A stretch of 42,152 nucleotides of DNA from positions 1-42,152 of the forward strand of contig NZ_BNBT01000065.1 of assembly GCF_014656095.1 (NCBI RefSeq), written 5' to 3'. The notes under the pieces were generated by a model. It made no database searches and was not told the origin of the DNA. It saw only the letters and a program-made list of their open reading frames with translations. A program made the position numbers and the translations under genes. This document shows, in pieces, positions 30,413-37,729 of the stretch. This stretch comes from Streptomyces longispororuber. Lineage in GTDB: Bacteria > Actinomycetota > Actinomycetes > Streptomycetales > Streptomycetaceae. Within the stretch, counting starts at the first letter, position 1, and each line of letters starts with the position of its first letter.

Positions 30413-30429
30413 GGGGTACCGGGTACCCC
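30413..30429. promoter_or_regulatory. 8-1-8 palindrome in the LLM/ligase divergent promoter
   Basis: GGGGTACC and GGTACCCC flank a single G as perfect inverted repeats, 49 bp before GTG 30478 and 80 bp before the LLM start. Position and symmetry suit an operator serving both genes. Confidence 0.4.
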
Positions 30430-30477
30430 CGGGGCGCCACACTCCCCGGAAAAGACAGCCCAGAAAGGCGGCATCAC

Positions 30478-31605
30478 GTGCGTACCGTTGGCGTTGAGGA
30501 AGAACTGCTCCTGCTCGACCATGCGAGTGGTGAGCCCAAGGCGCTGGCCACCGCCGTCGTGGCACGGGCCGCCAGGGACTCCGCCCAGAGCCCGGGATCC
30601 GACGGCGACGGCGGGCAGGACGCCGAGGACGAGACGTTCGAGAAGGAGCTGCACGCCCACCAGATCGAGTTCGCCACGCAGCCCCAGTCCGACATGGGCA
30701 GACTCGCCGCCGAGATCGTCCGGTGGCGCGCGGAGGCGGCCCGGCACGCGGGCGACCTGGGCGCCTCGGTGGCCGCCCTCGCCACCTCGCCGCTGCCCGC
30801 GAGCCCCTCGGTCAACGTGGGCGGGCGCTACCAGTGGATGGAGGAGCAGTTCGGCCTCACCACCCAGGAGCAGCTCACCTGCGGCTGCCACGTCCACGTC
30901 TCGGTCGAGTCCGACGAGGAGGGCGTGGCGGTCGTGGACCGGATCCGGCCCTGGCTCGCCGTCCTGGTCGCGCTGAGCGCCAACTCCCCGTTCTGGCAGG
31001 GCAAGGACAGCCAGTACGCCAGCTACCGCAGCCGGGTGTGGGGGCGCTGGCCCATGGCGGGCCCCACCGAGGTGTTCGGCTCCGCCGAGCGGTACGAGCA
31101 GCAGGTCAGCGACATGGTGTCCACCGGGGTGCTGCACGACCGGGGCATGGTCTACTTCGACGCCCGGCTCTCCCACCGCTACCCCACCGTCGAGATCCGC
31201 GTCGCGGACGTCTGCCTGGACGCCTCCACGACCGTCCTCATCGCGACGCTCGCGCGGGCGCTGGTCGAGACGGCCGCGCGGGAGTGGCGCGCGGGCCGGC
31301 CCCCGGTCGGCCACGGTGTCAGCCTGCTGCGGCTCGCCGCCTGGCGGGCCGCGCGCTCCGGCCTCGACGACGTCCTCCTGCACCCGCTGACGATGCGGCC
31401 CACGCCGAGCGACGAGGTGGTGCACGCCCTGCTCGACCACGTGTCCGAGGCCCTGGAGGACAGCGGCGACCTGGCGGCGGCGCGCGAGCAGACGGCGCGG
31501 CTGCTGAAGCAGGGCACGGGGGCCCGTTTCCAGCGGGACCTGCTGGAGAAGACGGGCAGCCTGAGCGCGGTCGTCGCGGAGTGCGTCCGCCGCACCCAGG
31601 CCTGA
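30478..31605 (+). CDS. GCS2-type carboxylate-amine ligase (YbdK-like)
   Basis: 375 residues from GTG 30478, the usual family length. The GCS2 pattern is clear: VRTVGVEEELLLLD at the N-terminus, ELHAHQIEFATQPQSDM, the CGCHVHVSVES motif, and RYPTVEIRVADVCLDAST. Relatives of E. coli YbdK ligate glutamate to an amine, weakly making gamma-glutamylcysteine; streptomycetes use mycothiol, so the real acceptor is unknown. The start is weakly marked (GAAAGG about 8 bases upstream). It faces the F420-dependent oxidoreductase across 144 bases. Confidence 0.9.
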   Translation: MRTVGVEEELLLLDHASGEPKALATAVVARAARDSAQSPGSDGDGGQDAEDETFEKELHAHQIEFATQPQSDMGRLAAEIVRWRAEAARHAGDLGASVAALATSPLPASPSVNVGGRYQWMEEQFGLTTQEQLTCGCHVHVSVESDEEGVAVVDRIRPWLAVLVALSANSPFWQGKDSQYASYRSRVWGRWPMAGPTEVFGSAERYEQQVSDMVSTGVLHDRGMVYFDARLSHRYPTVEIRVADVCLDASTTVLIATLARALVETAAREWRAGRPPVGHGVSLLRLAAWRAARSGLDDVLLHPLTMRPTPSDEVVHALLDHVSEALEDSGDLAAAREQTARLLKQGTGARFQRDLLEKTGSLSAVVAECVRRTQA

Positions 31606-31623
31606 GGGCCTGAGGGCCTGAGG

Positions 31624-31683
31624 GCCCCCGCCTCCCGAGACGCCGTACGGGGCCGACGCCGTACGGGGCCGGGAGGCGGGGGC
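31624..31683. terminator. Long-loop hairpin after the ligase gene
   Basis: GCCCCCGCCTCCCG (31624-31637) pairs exactly with CGGGAGGCGGGGGC (31670-31683). The 32-base loop contains a 16-bp sequence, GACGCCGTACGGGGCC, twice in tandem. An 8-bp unit, TGAGGGCC, is repeated three times over the stop codon just before it. Confidence 0.7.
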
Positions 31684-31798
31684 GCGAGAGGTGCCTGGTG
31701 GCGGGGCGGCGGGCAGGGCGGCTCAGCGGGGACCCCGCCGCGTGGGGCGGGGTGAGCCGTGCGGCGGCACGCGCAGGGGTGGCGGACCGCGGCGCCCC

Positions 31799-31842
31799 GC
31801 TCACCGCATGATCACCTCCGGGTCAACGGGACGTCATCCGCG
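31799..31842 (+). promoter_or_regulatory. Candidate PHO box (PhoP direct repeats)
   Basis: Four adjacent 11-base units fit the Streptomyces PhoP repeat G(G/T)TCAYYYR(G/C)G to different degrees: GCTCACCGCAT (weak), GATCACCTCCG, GGTCAACGGGA and CGTCATCCGCG (10 of 11). All four hold TCA at the same position, exactly 11 bases apart. The site ends 71 bases before the start of the phosphodiesterase gene. An overlapping inverted repeat, CGTCATCC...GGATGACG (31832-31857), could be a second element. Confidence 0.6.
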
Positions 31843-31913
31843 GCGTCTTGGATGACGGGCGCCGGTGCGTCCCACCGGCCCGTCCCCGCCCCGCCCCCAC
31901 AGGGAGAACCCCC

Positions 31914-32891
31914 GTGTCCCACTCCACGCCGCGTGCCCGTCTGGGCGTCTGTGCCGCCGTGGCCCTCGCCACGACGGCCGCGCTGACCGCGACGGCCCCG
32001 AGCGCGACGGCCGCCGACGCGCCCCGCCTGAAGGTGCTCTCGTACAACGCGTTCTTGTTCAGCAAGAGCCTTTACCCGAACTGGGGGCAGGACCACCGCG
32101 CCAAGGCGATACCCGCCGCCGGCTTCTTCCGCGGCAACGACGTCGTCGTGCTCCAGGAGGCGTTCGACAACTCCTCCTCCGAGGCCCTCCGGAAGAACGC
32201 CGCCTCCCTCTACCCGCACCAGACGCCGGTGCTGGGCCGCGGCACGTCCGGGTGGGACGCCACCGGCGGCGCCTACTCCGCGCTGACCCCGGAGGACGGC
32301 GGCGTCGCGGTCCTGAGCAAGTGGCCCGTCGTGCGCAAGGAGCAGTACGTCTACAAGGACGCCTGCGGCTCCGACTCCTACTCCAACAAGGGGTTCGTGT
32401 ACGCCGTCCTCGACGTCAGGGGCACCAGGGTGCACGTGGTGGGTACGCACGCCCAGTCCACCGACCCGGGCTGCGCGGCGGGCGAGGCCGCGGCGACGCG
32501 CGCGCGGCAGTTCAAGGAGCTCGACGCGTTCCTGGACGCCAAGCGCATCCCGGCGTCCGAGCAGGTCCTCGTGGCGGGCGACCTCAACGTGGACCGGCAC
32601 AGCGGCGAGTACGCCTCGATGCTCGCCGACGCGGGGCTCGCCGCTCCCGACGCCCGGACCGGGCACCCGTACTCCTTCGACACGCGGGACAACTCGATCG
32701 CCGCCGAGCGCTACCCCGACGACCCCCGCGAGGACCTCGACCACGTCCTGCACCGCGCGGGGCACGTCCGCCCCGCGTCCTGGACGAACGAGGTCATCAA
32801 GGAGCGCAGCGCCCCCTGGACGGTGTCGAGCTGGGGCAAGGAGTACACGTACACCAATCTCTCGGACCACTACCCGGTGGTGGGCGGCTGA
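31914..32891 (+). CDS. Secreted sphingomyelinase-C-like phosphodiesterase
   Basis: 325 residues from GTG 31914, AGGGAG 7 bases upstream. A Sec signal (ARLGVCAAVALATTAALTATAPSATAADA) is followed by the endonuclease/exonuclease/phosphatase fold: LKVLSYNAFLF (Asn), DVVVLQEAFDN (metal-binding Glu), VHVVGTHAQSTD (His), LVAGDLNVDR (Asp, Asn), EDLDHVLHR (Asp) and a final LSDHYPVVGG (Asp-His). This matches bacterial sphingomyelinase C, which splits sphingomyelin into ceramide and phosphocholine. Substrate identity is inferred from family resemblance; a general phosphodiester-releasing role in phosphate supply fits the PHO-type repeats upstream. Confidence 0.9.
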   Translation: MSHSTPRARLGVCAAVALATTAALTATAPSATAADAPRLKVLSYNAFLFSKSLYPNWGQDHRAKAIPAAGFFRGNDVVVLQEAFDNSSSEALRKNAASLYPHQTPVLGRGTSGWDATGGAYSALTPEDGGVAVLSKWPVVRKEQYVYKDACGSDSYSNKGFVYAVLDVRGTRVHVVGTHAQSTDPGCAAGEAAATRARQFKELDAFLDAKRIPASEQVLVAGDLNVDRHSGEYASMLADAGLAAPDARTGHPYSFDTRDNSIAAERYPDDPREDLDHVLHRAGHVRPASWTNEVIKERSAPWTVSSWGKEYTYTNLSDHYPVVGG

Positions 32892-32929
32892 CGGCACCAC
32901 CCTCCGGGGCCCGGGCCCCGCTCCCCCGC

Positions 32930-32946
32930 CACAACGGGCGGTTGTG
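32930..32946. promoter_or_regulatory. 6-5-6 palindrome before the LysR gene
   Basis: CACAAC (32930-32935) and GTTGTG (32941-32946) are perfect inverted repeats, ending 4 bases before the -10 box. A protein bound here would block the promoter, as expected for an autoregulated LysR gene. Confidence 0.45.
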
Positions 32947-32950
32947 CGGC

Positions 32951-32956
32951 TAGGGT
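32951..32956 (+). promoter_or_regulatory. Candidate -10 box (TAGGGT), leaderless LysR gene
   Basis: TAGGGT ends 7 bases before GTG 32964, so transcription would begin within a base of the start codon. No ribosome site precedes the gene. Confidence 0.5.
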
Positions 32957-32963
32957 CTCCGGT

Positions 32964-33893
32964 GTGGACCTCAACGCCGTACGCACCTTCGTCGCCGTCG
33001 CGGAGTCCGGGCAGTTCCAAAAGGCCGCCGCCGACCTGTCGCTCACGCAGCAGGCGGTCTCCAAGCGCGTCGCCGCGCTGGAGGACGACCTCGGGGTGCG
33101 GCTCTTCGCCCGCACCCCGCGCGGGGCCCGGCTCACCATCGACGGGCAGGCGTTCCTGCCGCACGCCCGGGCGCTGCTCCTGGCCGAGGAGCGCGCGGCG
33201 GCTTCCGTGCGCCCGGGCCGGCGGGCCCTGCGCGTCGACGTGGTCGGCCGGCGCGCCGCGACCGCGGGCCTGGTGCGTGACTTCCACCGCGCGCACCCGG
33301 ACGTCGAGCTGGACGTCGTCACGCTGTACGGCGCCGACGCGGCCGTGGAGGCGCTCGCGGCGGGCACCATCGACGCGTCGTTCCGCGCCGTGACGATGCC
33401 CGGGCGGCAGCTCCCGGAGGACATCAGGGCGCTGCCCGTCCTGGACGAGCCGCTGCGGCTGTTCACCGGGCCCGGCCATCCGTTCGCCGCCGCCGAGGCG
33501 ATCGCGCTCGCCGATCTTGCCGGGCACCGCATCTGGATGCCGAGCAACGCGCCGGGCACGGAGTGGGCCGCGTACTACGACGCGCTCGCCGCGGCCTTCG
33601 GCCTGAGCATCGACACCATCGGGCCGGACTTCGGCGTCGAGGCCCTGCTCGACACGATCGCGGACTCCGCGACCCTCGCGACGTTCCTCAGCGAACGCAC
33701 GCCCCTCGTCTGGCCCGTCGGCCACGACATGCGGCTCATCCCGCTGCGCGACCCCACGCCGGTGTACCCGCACTGCCTGCTGTGGCACGCCGACAACCCG
33801 CACCCGGCCCTGGCCGCGCTGCGCGACCACCTCGCACCGGCACGGCCCGGGGAGCGGGGTGCCGGCACCTGGCGGCCGGAGTGGGCACGCTGA
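32964..33893 (+). CDS. LysR-family transcriptional regulator
   Basis: 309 residues from GTG 32964. An N-terminal winged helix-turn-helix (MDLNAVRTFVAVAESGQFQKAAADLSLTQQAVSKRVAALEDDLG, residues 1-45) precedes an effector domain of the periplasmic-binding fold (ALRVDVVGRRAATAGLVRDFHRAHPDVELDVVT...). LysR proteins bind T-N11-A-type sites and usually control a divergent gene; here the upstream neighbour is on the same strand, so the target may be itself or elsewhere. The effector is unknown. Confidence 0.92.
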   Translation: MDLNAVRTFVAVAESGQFQKAAADLSLTQQAVSKRVAALEDDLGVRLFARTPRGARLTIDGQAFLPHARALLLAEERAAASVRPGRRALRVDVVGRRAATAGLVRDFHRAHPDVELDVVTLYGADAAVEALAAGTIDASFRAVTMPGRQLPEDIRALPVLDEPLRLFTGPGHPFAAAEAIALADLAGHRIWMPSNAPGTEWAAYYDALAAAFGLSIDTIGPDFGVEALLDTIADSATLATFLSERTPLVWPVGHDMRLIPLRDPTPVYPHCLLWHADNPHPALAALRDHLAPARPGERGAGTWRPEWAR

Positions 33894-33942
33894 CGTGCCG
33901 GGCCCGGCCGGTCCCCGGGGGCCGGGGCGCGGCCCGGCGGCC

Positions 33943-33948
33943 TACGAT
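33943..33948 (+). promoter_or_regulatory. Candidate -10 box (TACGAT), leaderless SRPBCC gene
   Basis: TACGAT ends 7 bases before the A of ATG 33955, predicting transcription from the start codon itself. Confidence 0.5.
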
Positions 33949-33954
33949 CGAGCC

Positions 33955-34392
33955 ATGGCGCGCTTCCGCATCGTCCGTACGACGCCCCTCGGCCCCGACG
34001 AGGCGTGGCGGCGGCTGACGGACTGGGAGCGGCACGGCCGCACCATCCCCCTGACCACGGTCACGGTCCGGCGCGCCGCCCCGCGCGGCCGGGGCGATGT
34101 GGTGACGGCGCGTACGGGGCTCGGGCCGCTGGCCTTCGACGACCCGATGGAGGTCGTGGCCTGGCGGGCGCCGGACGGTGGCCGCGGATCGTGCCGCCTG
34201 GCCAAGCGCGGTGCGGTCGTCCTCGGGTGGGCCGAGATCGAGGTGGGACCGGCGGCCGGCGGGGGCACGCACGTGGTGTGGCGGGAGGAGCTGCGGGTGC
34301 GGTGGCTGCCGCGCCCGCTCGACCCGCTGGTGGGGCGGGCGGCGGCGTGGCTGTTCGGACGGACGGTCGACAGGCTCCTGGCCGGGCGGTGA
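33955..34392 (+). CDS. SRPBCC (START-like) family protein
   Basis: 145 residues from ATG 33955. ARFRIVRTTPLGPDEAWRRLTDWERHGRTIPLTTV is the typical opening of polyketide-cyclase/dehydrase-type SRPBCC proteins; the rest (GPLAFDDPMEVVAWR..., THVVWREELRVRWLPRPLDPLVG) ends in the long C-terminal helix region of the fold. These proteins hold hydrophobic ligands in a central cavity. The ligand is unknown. No ribosome site is present, in line with a leaderless transcript. Confidence 0.85.
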   Translation: MARFRIVRTTPLGPDEAWRRLTDWERHGRTIPLTTVTVRRAAPRGRGDVVTARTGLGPLAFDDPMEVVAWRAPDGGRGSCRLAKRGAVVLGWAEIEVGPAAGGGTHVVWREELRVRWLPRPLDPLVGRAAAWLFGRTVDRLLAGR

Positions 34393-34398
34393 GAGCCC

Positions 34399-34420
34399 GC
34401 GGCGGAACCGCCGCCGGTTC
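34399..34420. terminator. Small hairpin between convergent genes
   Basis: GCGGCGG (34399-34405) can pair with CCGCCGC (34408-34414), or GAACCG with CGGTTC (34415-34420). Both alternatives lie in the 30-base gap between the SRPBCC and methyltransferase stops. Confidence 0.4.
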
Positions 34421-34422
34421 GG

Positions 34423-35166
34423 TCAGGCGTCCGTCTTCTCCCACACCGAGACGTGCCGGGTGCTCTCGCTCGTGAACGGCGCCCGGTTCCAGTCCTGCCA
34501 GCGGTCGCGCAGCCGAAGTCCGGCGAGGCGCGCCATCAGGTCCAGTTCCGCGGGCCACACGTACCGGAACGGGATGGAGCGGTGCTCGGCGCGGCCGTCG
34601 GTGAGGGTGACGTAGTGCGAGCTCATCGCCTGCGTGGCCACGTCGTAGGTGTCGAACGCCCACCCCGTGGCGCTGATGTGGAACGGCACCGCGCTCTGGC
34701 CGGGCGGCAGCCGGCGCAGGTCGGGCACGCCGACCTCGACGGCGAAGGTGCCACCGGGGCGCAGATGGGCGGCGGCGTTGCGGAAGCAGGCGACCTGGGC
34801 GTCCTGGGTGGTGAGGTTGTTGATGGTGTTGAAGACGAGGTAGACGACGGCGTACGTGCCCGCGACGCGGGTGGTGGCGAAGTCGCCGATGGTCACGCCG
34901 ATGCCGTCGCCGCCCGGCTTCTCCCGCAGCCGGGCCGTCATGGCGCGGGACAGGTCGATGCCGTGCACCGGGACGCCGCACCGGGCCAGCGGCAGCGCGA
35001 CGCGTCCCGTGCCGATGCCGAACTCCAGGGCGGGCCCGTCACCCGCGAGCTCCGCCAGGACGTCGACCGCGGGGTCCAGCACGTCCGGCCGGAACATGTC
35101 CGCCGCTGACACGTCGTATGTCGCGGCGACGTCCTCCGCGAAGAATCCGTCTTCCTCAGGGGGCAT
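34423..35166 (-). CDS. Class I SAM-dependent methyltransferase
   Basis: 247 residues from ATG 35166. Motif I is seen in ALEFGIGTGRVALPLA, the acidic residue of motif II in VHGIDLSRAM, and motif III near YAVVYLVFNTINNLT. The N-terminal EDVAATYDVSAADMF is common to small Streptomyces methyltransferases. A C-terminal substrate region (AVPFHISATGWAFDTYD..., IPFRYVWPAELDLMARLAGLRL) is present. The methyl acceptor is unknown. The long upstream open frame lacks a ribosome site, and a -10 box sits at leaderless distance. Confidence 0.88.
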   Translation of the reverse strand: MPPEEDGFFAEDVAATYDVSAADMFRPDVLDPAVDVLAELAGDGPALEFGIGTGRVALPLARCGVPVHGIDLSRAMTARLREKPGGDGIGVTIGDFATTRVAGTYAVVYLVFNTINNLTTQDAQVACFRNAAAHLRPGGTFAVEVGVPDLRRLPPGQSAVPFHISATGWAFDTYDVATQAMSSHYVTLTDGRAEHRSIPFRYVWPAELDLMARLAGLRLRDRWQDWNRAPFTSESTRHVSVWEKTDA

Positions 35167-35172
35167 GCCCGG

Positions 35173-35178
35173 ACGGTA
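35173..35178 (-). promoter_or_regulatory. Candidate -10 box (TACCGT), leaderless methyltransferase gene
   Basis: Read on the minus strand, TACCGT is followed by six bases and then ATG 35166, the same geometry as at three other genes in the window. Confidence 0.5.
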
Positions 35179-35300
35179 ACGGGCGGGGCGGGGGCGCCGC
35201 ACGGGATTTTCCGGCGCACGGACTCCCCGGCGCACGGGATGCGGATCGGGCGGGGCGCGGTGAACCTGGAGTCAGGGGCGACACAGCGAGGAGACAGCCC

Positions 35301-35507
35301 ATGTCTGTGATGGACAAGCTCAAGCAGATGCTGAAGGGCCACGAGGACAAGGCCGGCCAGGGCATCGACAAGGCGGGTGACTTCGTCGACCAGAAGACAC
35401 AGGGGAAGTACAGCGGCCAGGTCGACACCGCGCAGGACAAGCTGCGGCAGCAGTTCGGCTCGGACAGGGAGCAGGGCAAGGGCCAGGACAGCCCCCCGCA
35501 GGCCTGA
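35301..35507 (+). CDS. MT0933-type antitoxin-like small protein
   Basis: 68 residues from ATG 35301, preceded by GAGGAGA. Highly charged and helical: MDKLKQMLKGHEDKAGQGIDKAGDFVDQKTQGKYSGQVDTAQDKLRQQFG. This matches the Rv0909/MT0933 antitoxin family of actinobacteria and also resembles CsbD-like stress proteins. No toxin gene lies next to it, so a role in a toxin-antitoxin pair is doubtful; it may be a stress or structural protein. Confidence 0.8.
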   Translation: MSVMDKLKQMLKGHEDKAGQGIDKAGDFVDQKTQGKYSGQVDTAQDKLRQQFGSDREQGKGQDSPPQA

Positions 35508-35517
35508 ACGGCGCCCG

Positions 35518-35550
35518 GGCGGTCCGGGCCTGACCCCGGCCCGGACCGCC
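35518..35550. terminator. Perfect 13-bp hairpin between convergent genes
   Basis: GGCGGTCCGGGCC (35518-35530) and GGCCCGGACCGCC (35538-35550) pair fully around a 7-base loop, TGACCCC. It should end transcription of both the antitoxin-like gene and the monooxygenase gene. Confidence 0.85.
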
Positions 35551-35586
35551 ACCGGCCCCGCGCACGCGGGCCTCGGCGGCGCGGCG

Positions 35587-36801
35587 CTAGTCGCCGCCCG
35601 GCAGGGTCCGCGTGTGCGCGCTCCGGGCGAGCTTCGGGCCCAGCCAGCGCTTGAACTGGCGCAACACCTTCACCTGGCCGGCGACCTTGTCCAGGCCGTA
35701 GTAGAGCTGGGGCGGGACGTAGGGCAGCAGCGGCGAGTGGCGCTGGCCGAGGAGGGCGAACATGCGGTGCGGGGGCAGGTCGATGTAGCGGGGCAGGTTC
35801 TCGTACCACTGGGCGCTGTAGCGGGCCGCGCTCTGCGTCGACAGCAGGGCGGTCTTGCGTTCGTCCTGGTAGGCGGCGAGGGCGCGCGGGAGCTCGGTGT
35901 GGCGGCGCAGGGCGGTGGCGAGGGCGATGGCGTCCTCCAGGGCGAGGGTGGTGCCCGCCCCGATCGAGTAGTGCGTGGTGTGCGCGGCGTCGCCGAGGAG
36001 GACGACGTTGTCGCGGTACCAGTGGTGGTTGGTGAGGGTCTGGAAGGTCAGCCACGGGGATCTGCCGTCGGCCGTGGGGCGGCCCATGAGGGGGTGCCCG
36101 TCCAGGACGTGGGCGAAGAGCTTCTCCAGCAGCGTGAGGCCCTCGGCGTCGTCGGCGCGGTCGAGGCCGAGCCCGGTCCACGTCCCGGGGGCGCACTCGA
36201 TGACACAGGTGCTGCCCTCGGGGCCGTAACCGTAGCCGTAGCACCAGATCCAGCCGTGCTCGGTCTTCACGAAGGCGAAGGTGAACGCGTCGAAGACCTT
36301 GGTGGTGCCGAGCCAGATGTAGCGGTTGCGCCCCGCGGCGACGCGGGTGCCGTGGTGGTCGGCGCGCGCGCCGCGCAGGGCGCTGTGCAGACCGTCGCCC
36401 GCGACCACCAGGTCGGCGTCGAGGGGCAGGTCGGCGGCGGTGATCTCGCGGCCGAACTCCAGCCGGACGCCGAGCTCCCGCGCCCGTGCGGCGAGGAGTT
36501 CGAGGAGCCGGTGGCGGCCGATGCCGAAGCCCTCGTCGCCGCGGTGCCGCGCCGTCATGTCCCCGACGTGGGCGACGCCGTCGCGCCAGCGGACGGAGTG
36601 CTCCTCGACGGCGCGCGCGGACTCGGGGTCGTGTGCCCGGAGCTTGTCGAGCAGTCCCCGCCAGTACGTGACGCCCCAGCCGTAGGTGCACCCCTCCGGG
36701 TTGCGCTCGTACACGGTGACATCGGCGGCCGGGTCCTGCCGCTTCACCAGGATGGACAGATACAGTCCGGCGGGCCCACCGCCGACGCAGGCGACCTTCA
36801 C
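35587..36801 (-). CDS. FAD-dependent monooxygenase, anthraniloyl-CoA monooxygenase N-half type
   Basis: 404 residues from GTG 36801, chosen because AGAGG lies 5-6 bases upstream; the ATG at 36825 has no ribosome site. The FAD-binding start VKVACVGGGPAGLYLSILVKR, the central DADLVVAGDGLHSALR and NVVLLGDAAHTTHYSIGAGTTLALEDA define a group A aromatic hydroxylase. The segment ERNPEGCTYGWGVTYW resembles the N-terminal hydroxylase part of anthraniloyl- or salicylyl-CoA monooxygenases. The C-terminal old-yellow-enzyme domain of the anthraniloyl-CoA enzyme is absent: the protein ends at ARSAHTRTLPGGD. The substrate is probably an aromatic acyl-CoA or acid, but no CoA ligase is nearby. Confidence 0.87.
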   Translation of the reverse strand: MKVACVGGGPAGLYLSILVKRQDPAADVTVYERNPEGCTYGWGVTYWRGLLDKLRAHDPESARAVEEHSVRWRDGVAHVGDMTARHRGDEGFGIGRHRLLELLAARARELGVRLEFGREITAADLPLDADLVVAGDGLHSALRGARADHHGTRVAAGRNRYIWLGTTKVFDAFTFAFVKTEHGWIWCYGYGYGPEGSTCVIECAPGTWTGLGLDRADDAEGLTLLEKLFAHVLDGHPLMGRPTADGRSPWLTFQTLTNHHWYRDNVVLLGDAAHTTHYSIGAGTTLALEDAIALATALRRHTELPRALAAYQDERKTALLSTQSAARYSAQWYENLPRYIDLPPHRMFALLGQRHSPLLPYVPPQLYYGLDKVAGQVKVLRQFKRWLGPKLARSAHTRTLPGGD

Positions 36802-36924
36802 GTACACCTCTGCAAGTTTGCTCATGATGACGGAGTGACCACAGAGAGTAGCAGGAGGGCGGGCAAATGTGACTAATGACCACGGGTGGGACGGCCGTTC
36901 GGACGGTGCGCCGGGGCCGGCGTC

Positions 36925-36930
36925 TAGGCT
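36925..36930 (+). promoter_or_regulatory. Candidate -10 box (TAGGCT), leaderless sirtuin gene
   Basis: TAGGCT ends 7 bases before ATG 36938; GGTGG between them is a poor ribosome site, so a leaderless message is likely. Confidence 0.45.
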
Positions 36931-36937
36931 CGGTGGC

Positions 36938-37666
36938 ATGAGCCAGCCCCTCGTCGCCCTGCTCAGCGGAGCCGGGATCTCCACGGACTCCGGCATACCC
37001 GACTACCGCGGGCCGAACGGCCTGTGGCGGCGGGATCCGGAGGCCGAGAAGCTCGTGACGTACGAGTACTACATGAACGATCCGGAGATCCGGCGCCGGT
37101 CGTGGCGGATGCGGCGGGAGAACCGCGCGCTGCACGCGCGTCCCAACGCGGCCCACCACGCGGTGGTCGACCTGGAGCGCTCCGGGGTGCCGGTGCGGGT
37201 GATCACGCAGAACGTGGACGGGCTGCACCAGGCGGCCGGGATGCCGGAGCGCAAGGTGCTCGAACTGCACGGCTCCGCGCGGTCGGTGGTGTGCACGGCG
37301 TGTCACGCGCGGGGGCCGATGGAGGAGGCGCTCGCCCGGGTCGACGCGGGCGAGGCGGACCCGCCGTGCACGGCCTGCGGCGGCATCCTGAAGTCCGCGA
37401 CGGTGATGTTCGGCGAGAGCCTCGACCCGGCGGTGCTCGGTGACGCCGTGGCGATCACGAAGGCGTGCGACGTGTTCGTCGCGGTCGGCACCAGCCTCCA
37501 GGTGCAGCCCGCGGCGGGCCTCGCGGGCATGGCCGCCGACTACGGGGCGCGCCTCGTCATCGTCAACGCCGAGCCGACCCCGTACGACGACCGGGCCGAC
37601 GAGGTGGTGCGCGAGCCGATCGGGACGGCGCTGCCCGCGCTGCTGCGGGGGCTGGCGGCGGCCTGA
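36938..37666 (+). CDS. Sir2-family NAD-dependent protein deacylase
   Basis: 242 residues from ATG 36938. Rossmann and NAD motifs GAGISTDSGIPDYRGPNGLW and TQNVDGLHQAAG are intact, with the catalytic His in ELHGSA. Zinc is bound by CTACH (one Cys pair) and CTACGG (second pair). FGESLD and VGTSLQVQPAAG complete the fold. It removes acetyl or acyl groups from lysine using NAD; streptomycete sirtuins act on acyl-CoA synthetases among others. Divergent from the FAD monooxygenase gene across 136 bases. Confidence 0.95.
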   Translation: MSQPLVALLSGAGISTDSGIPDYRGPNGLWRRDPEAEKLVTYEYYMNDPEIRRRSWRMRRENRALHARPNAAHHAVVDLERSGVPVRVITQNVDGLHQAAGMPERKVLELHGSARSVVCTACHARGPMEEALARVDAGEADPPCTACGGILKSATVMFGESLDPAVLGDAVAITKACDVFVAVGTSLQVQPAAGLAGMAADYGARLVIVNAEPTPYDDRADEVVREPIGTALPALLRGLAAA

Positions 37667-37729
37667 GAGCGCCGCGGGGGCACCGCCCGGTCCCCACCCC
37701 GCCCCGGCCCGGTGCCCGGTGCCGCGCTC
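37667..37729. terminator. Imperfect hairpin between sirtuin and GH5 genes
   Basis: GAGCGC at the left pairs with GCGCTC at the right, and GGCACCG with CGGTGCC inside, with a bulge. It fills the 61-base gap between the two convergent stop codons. Confidence 0.5.
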
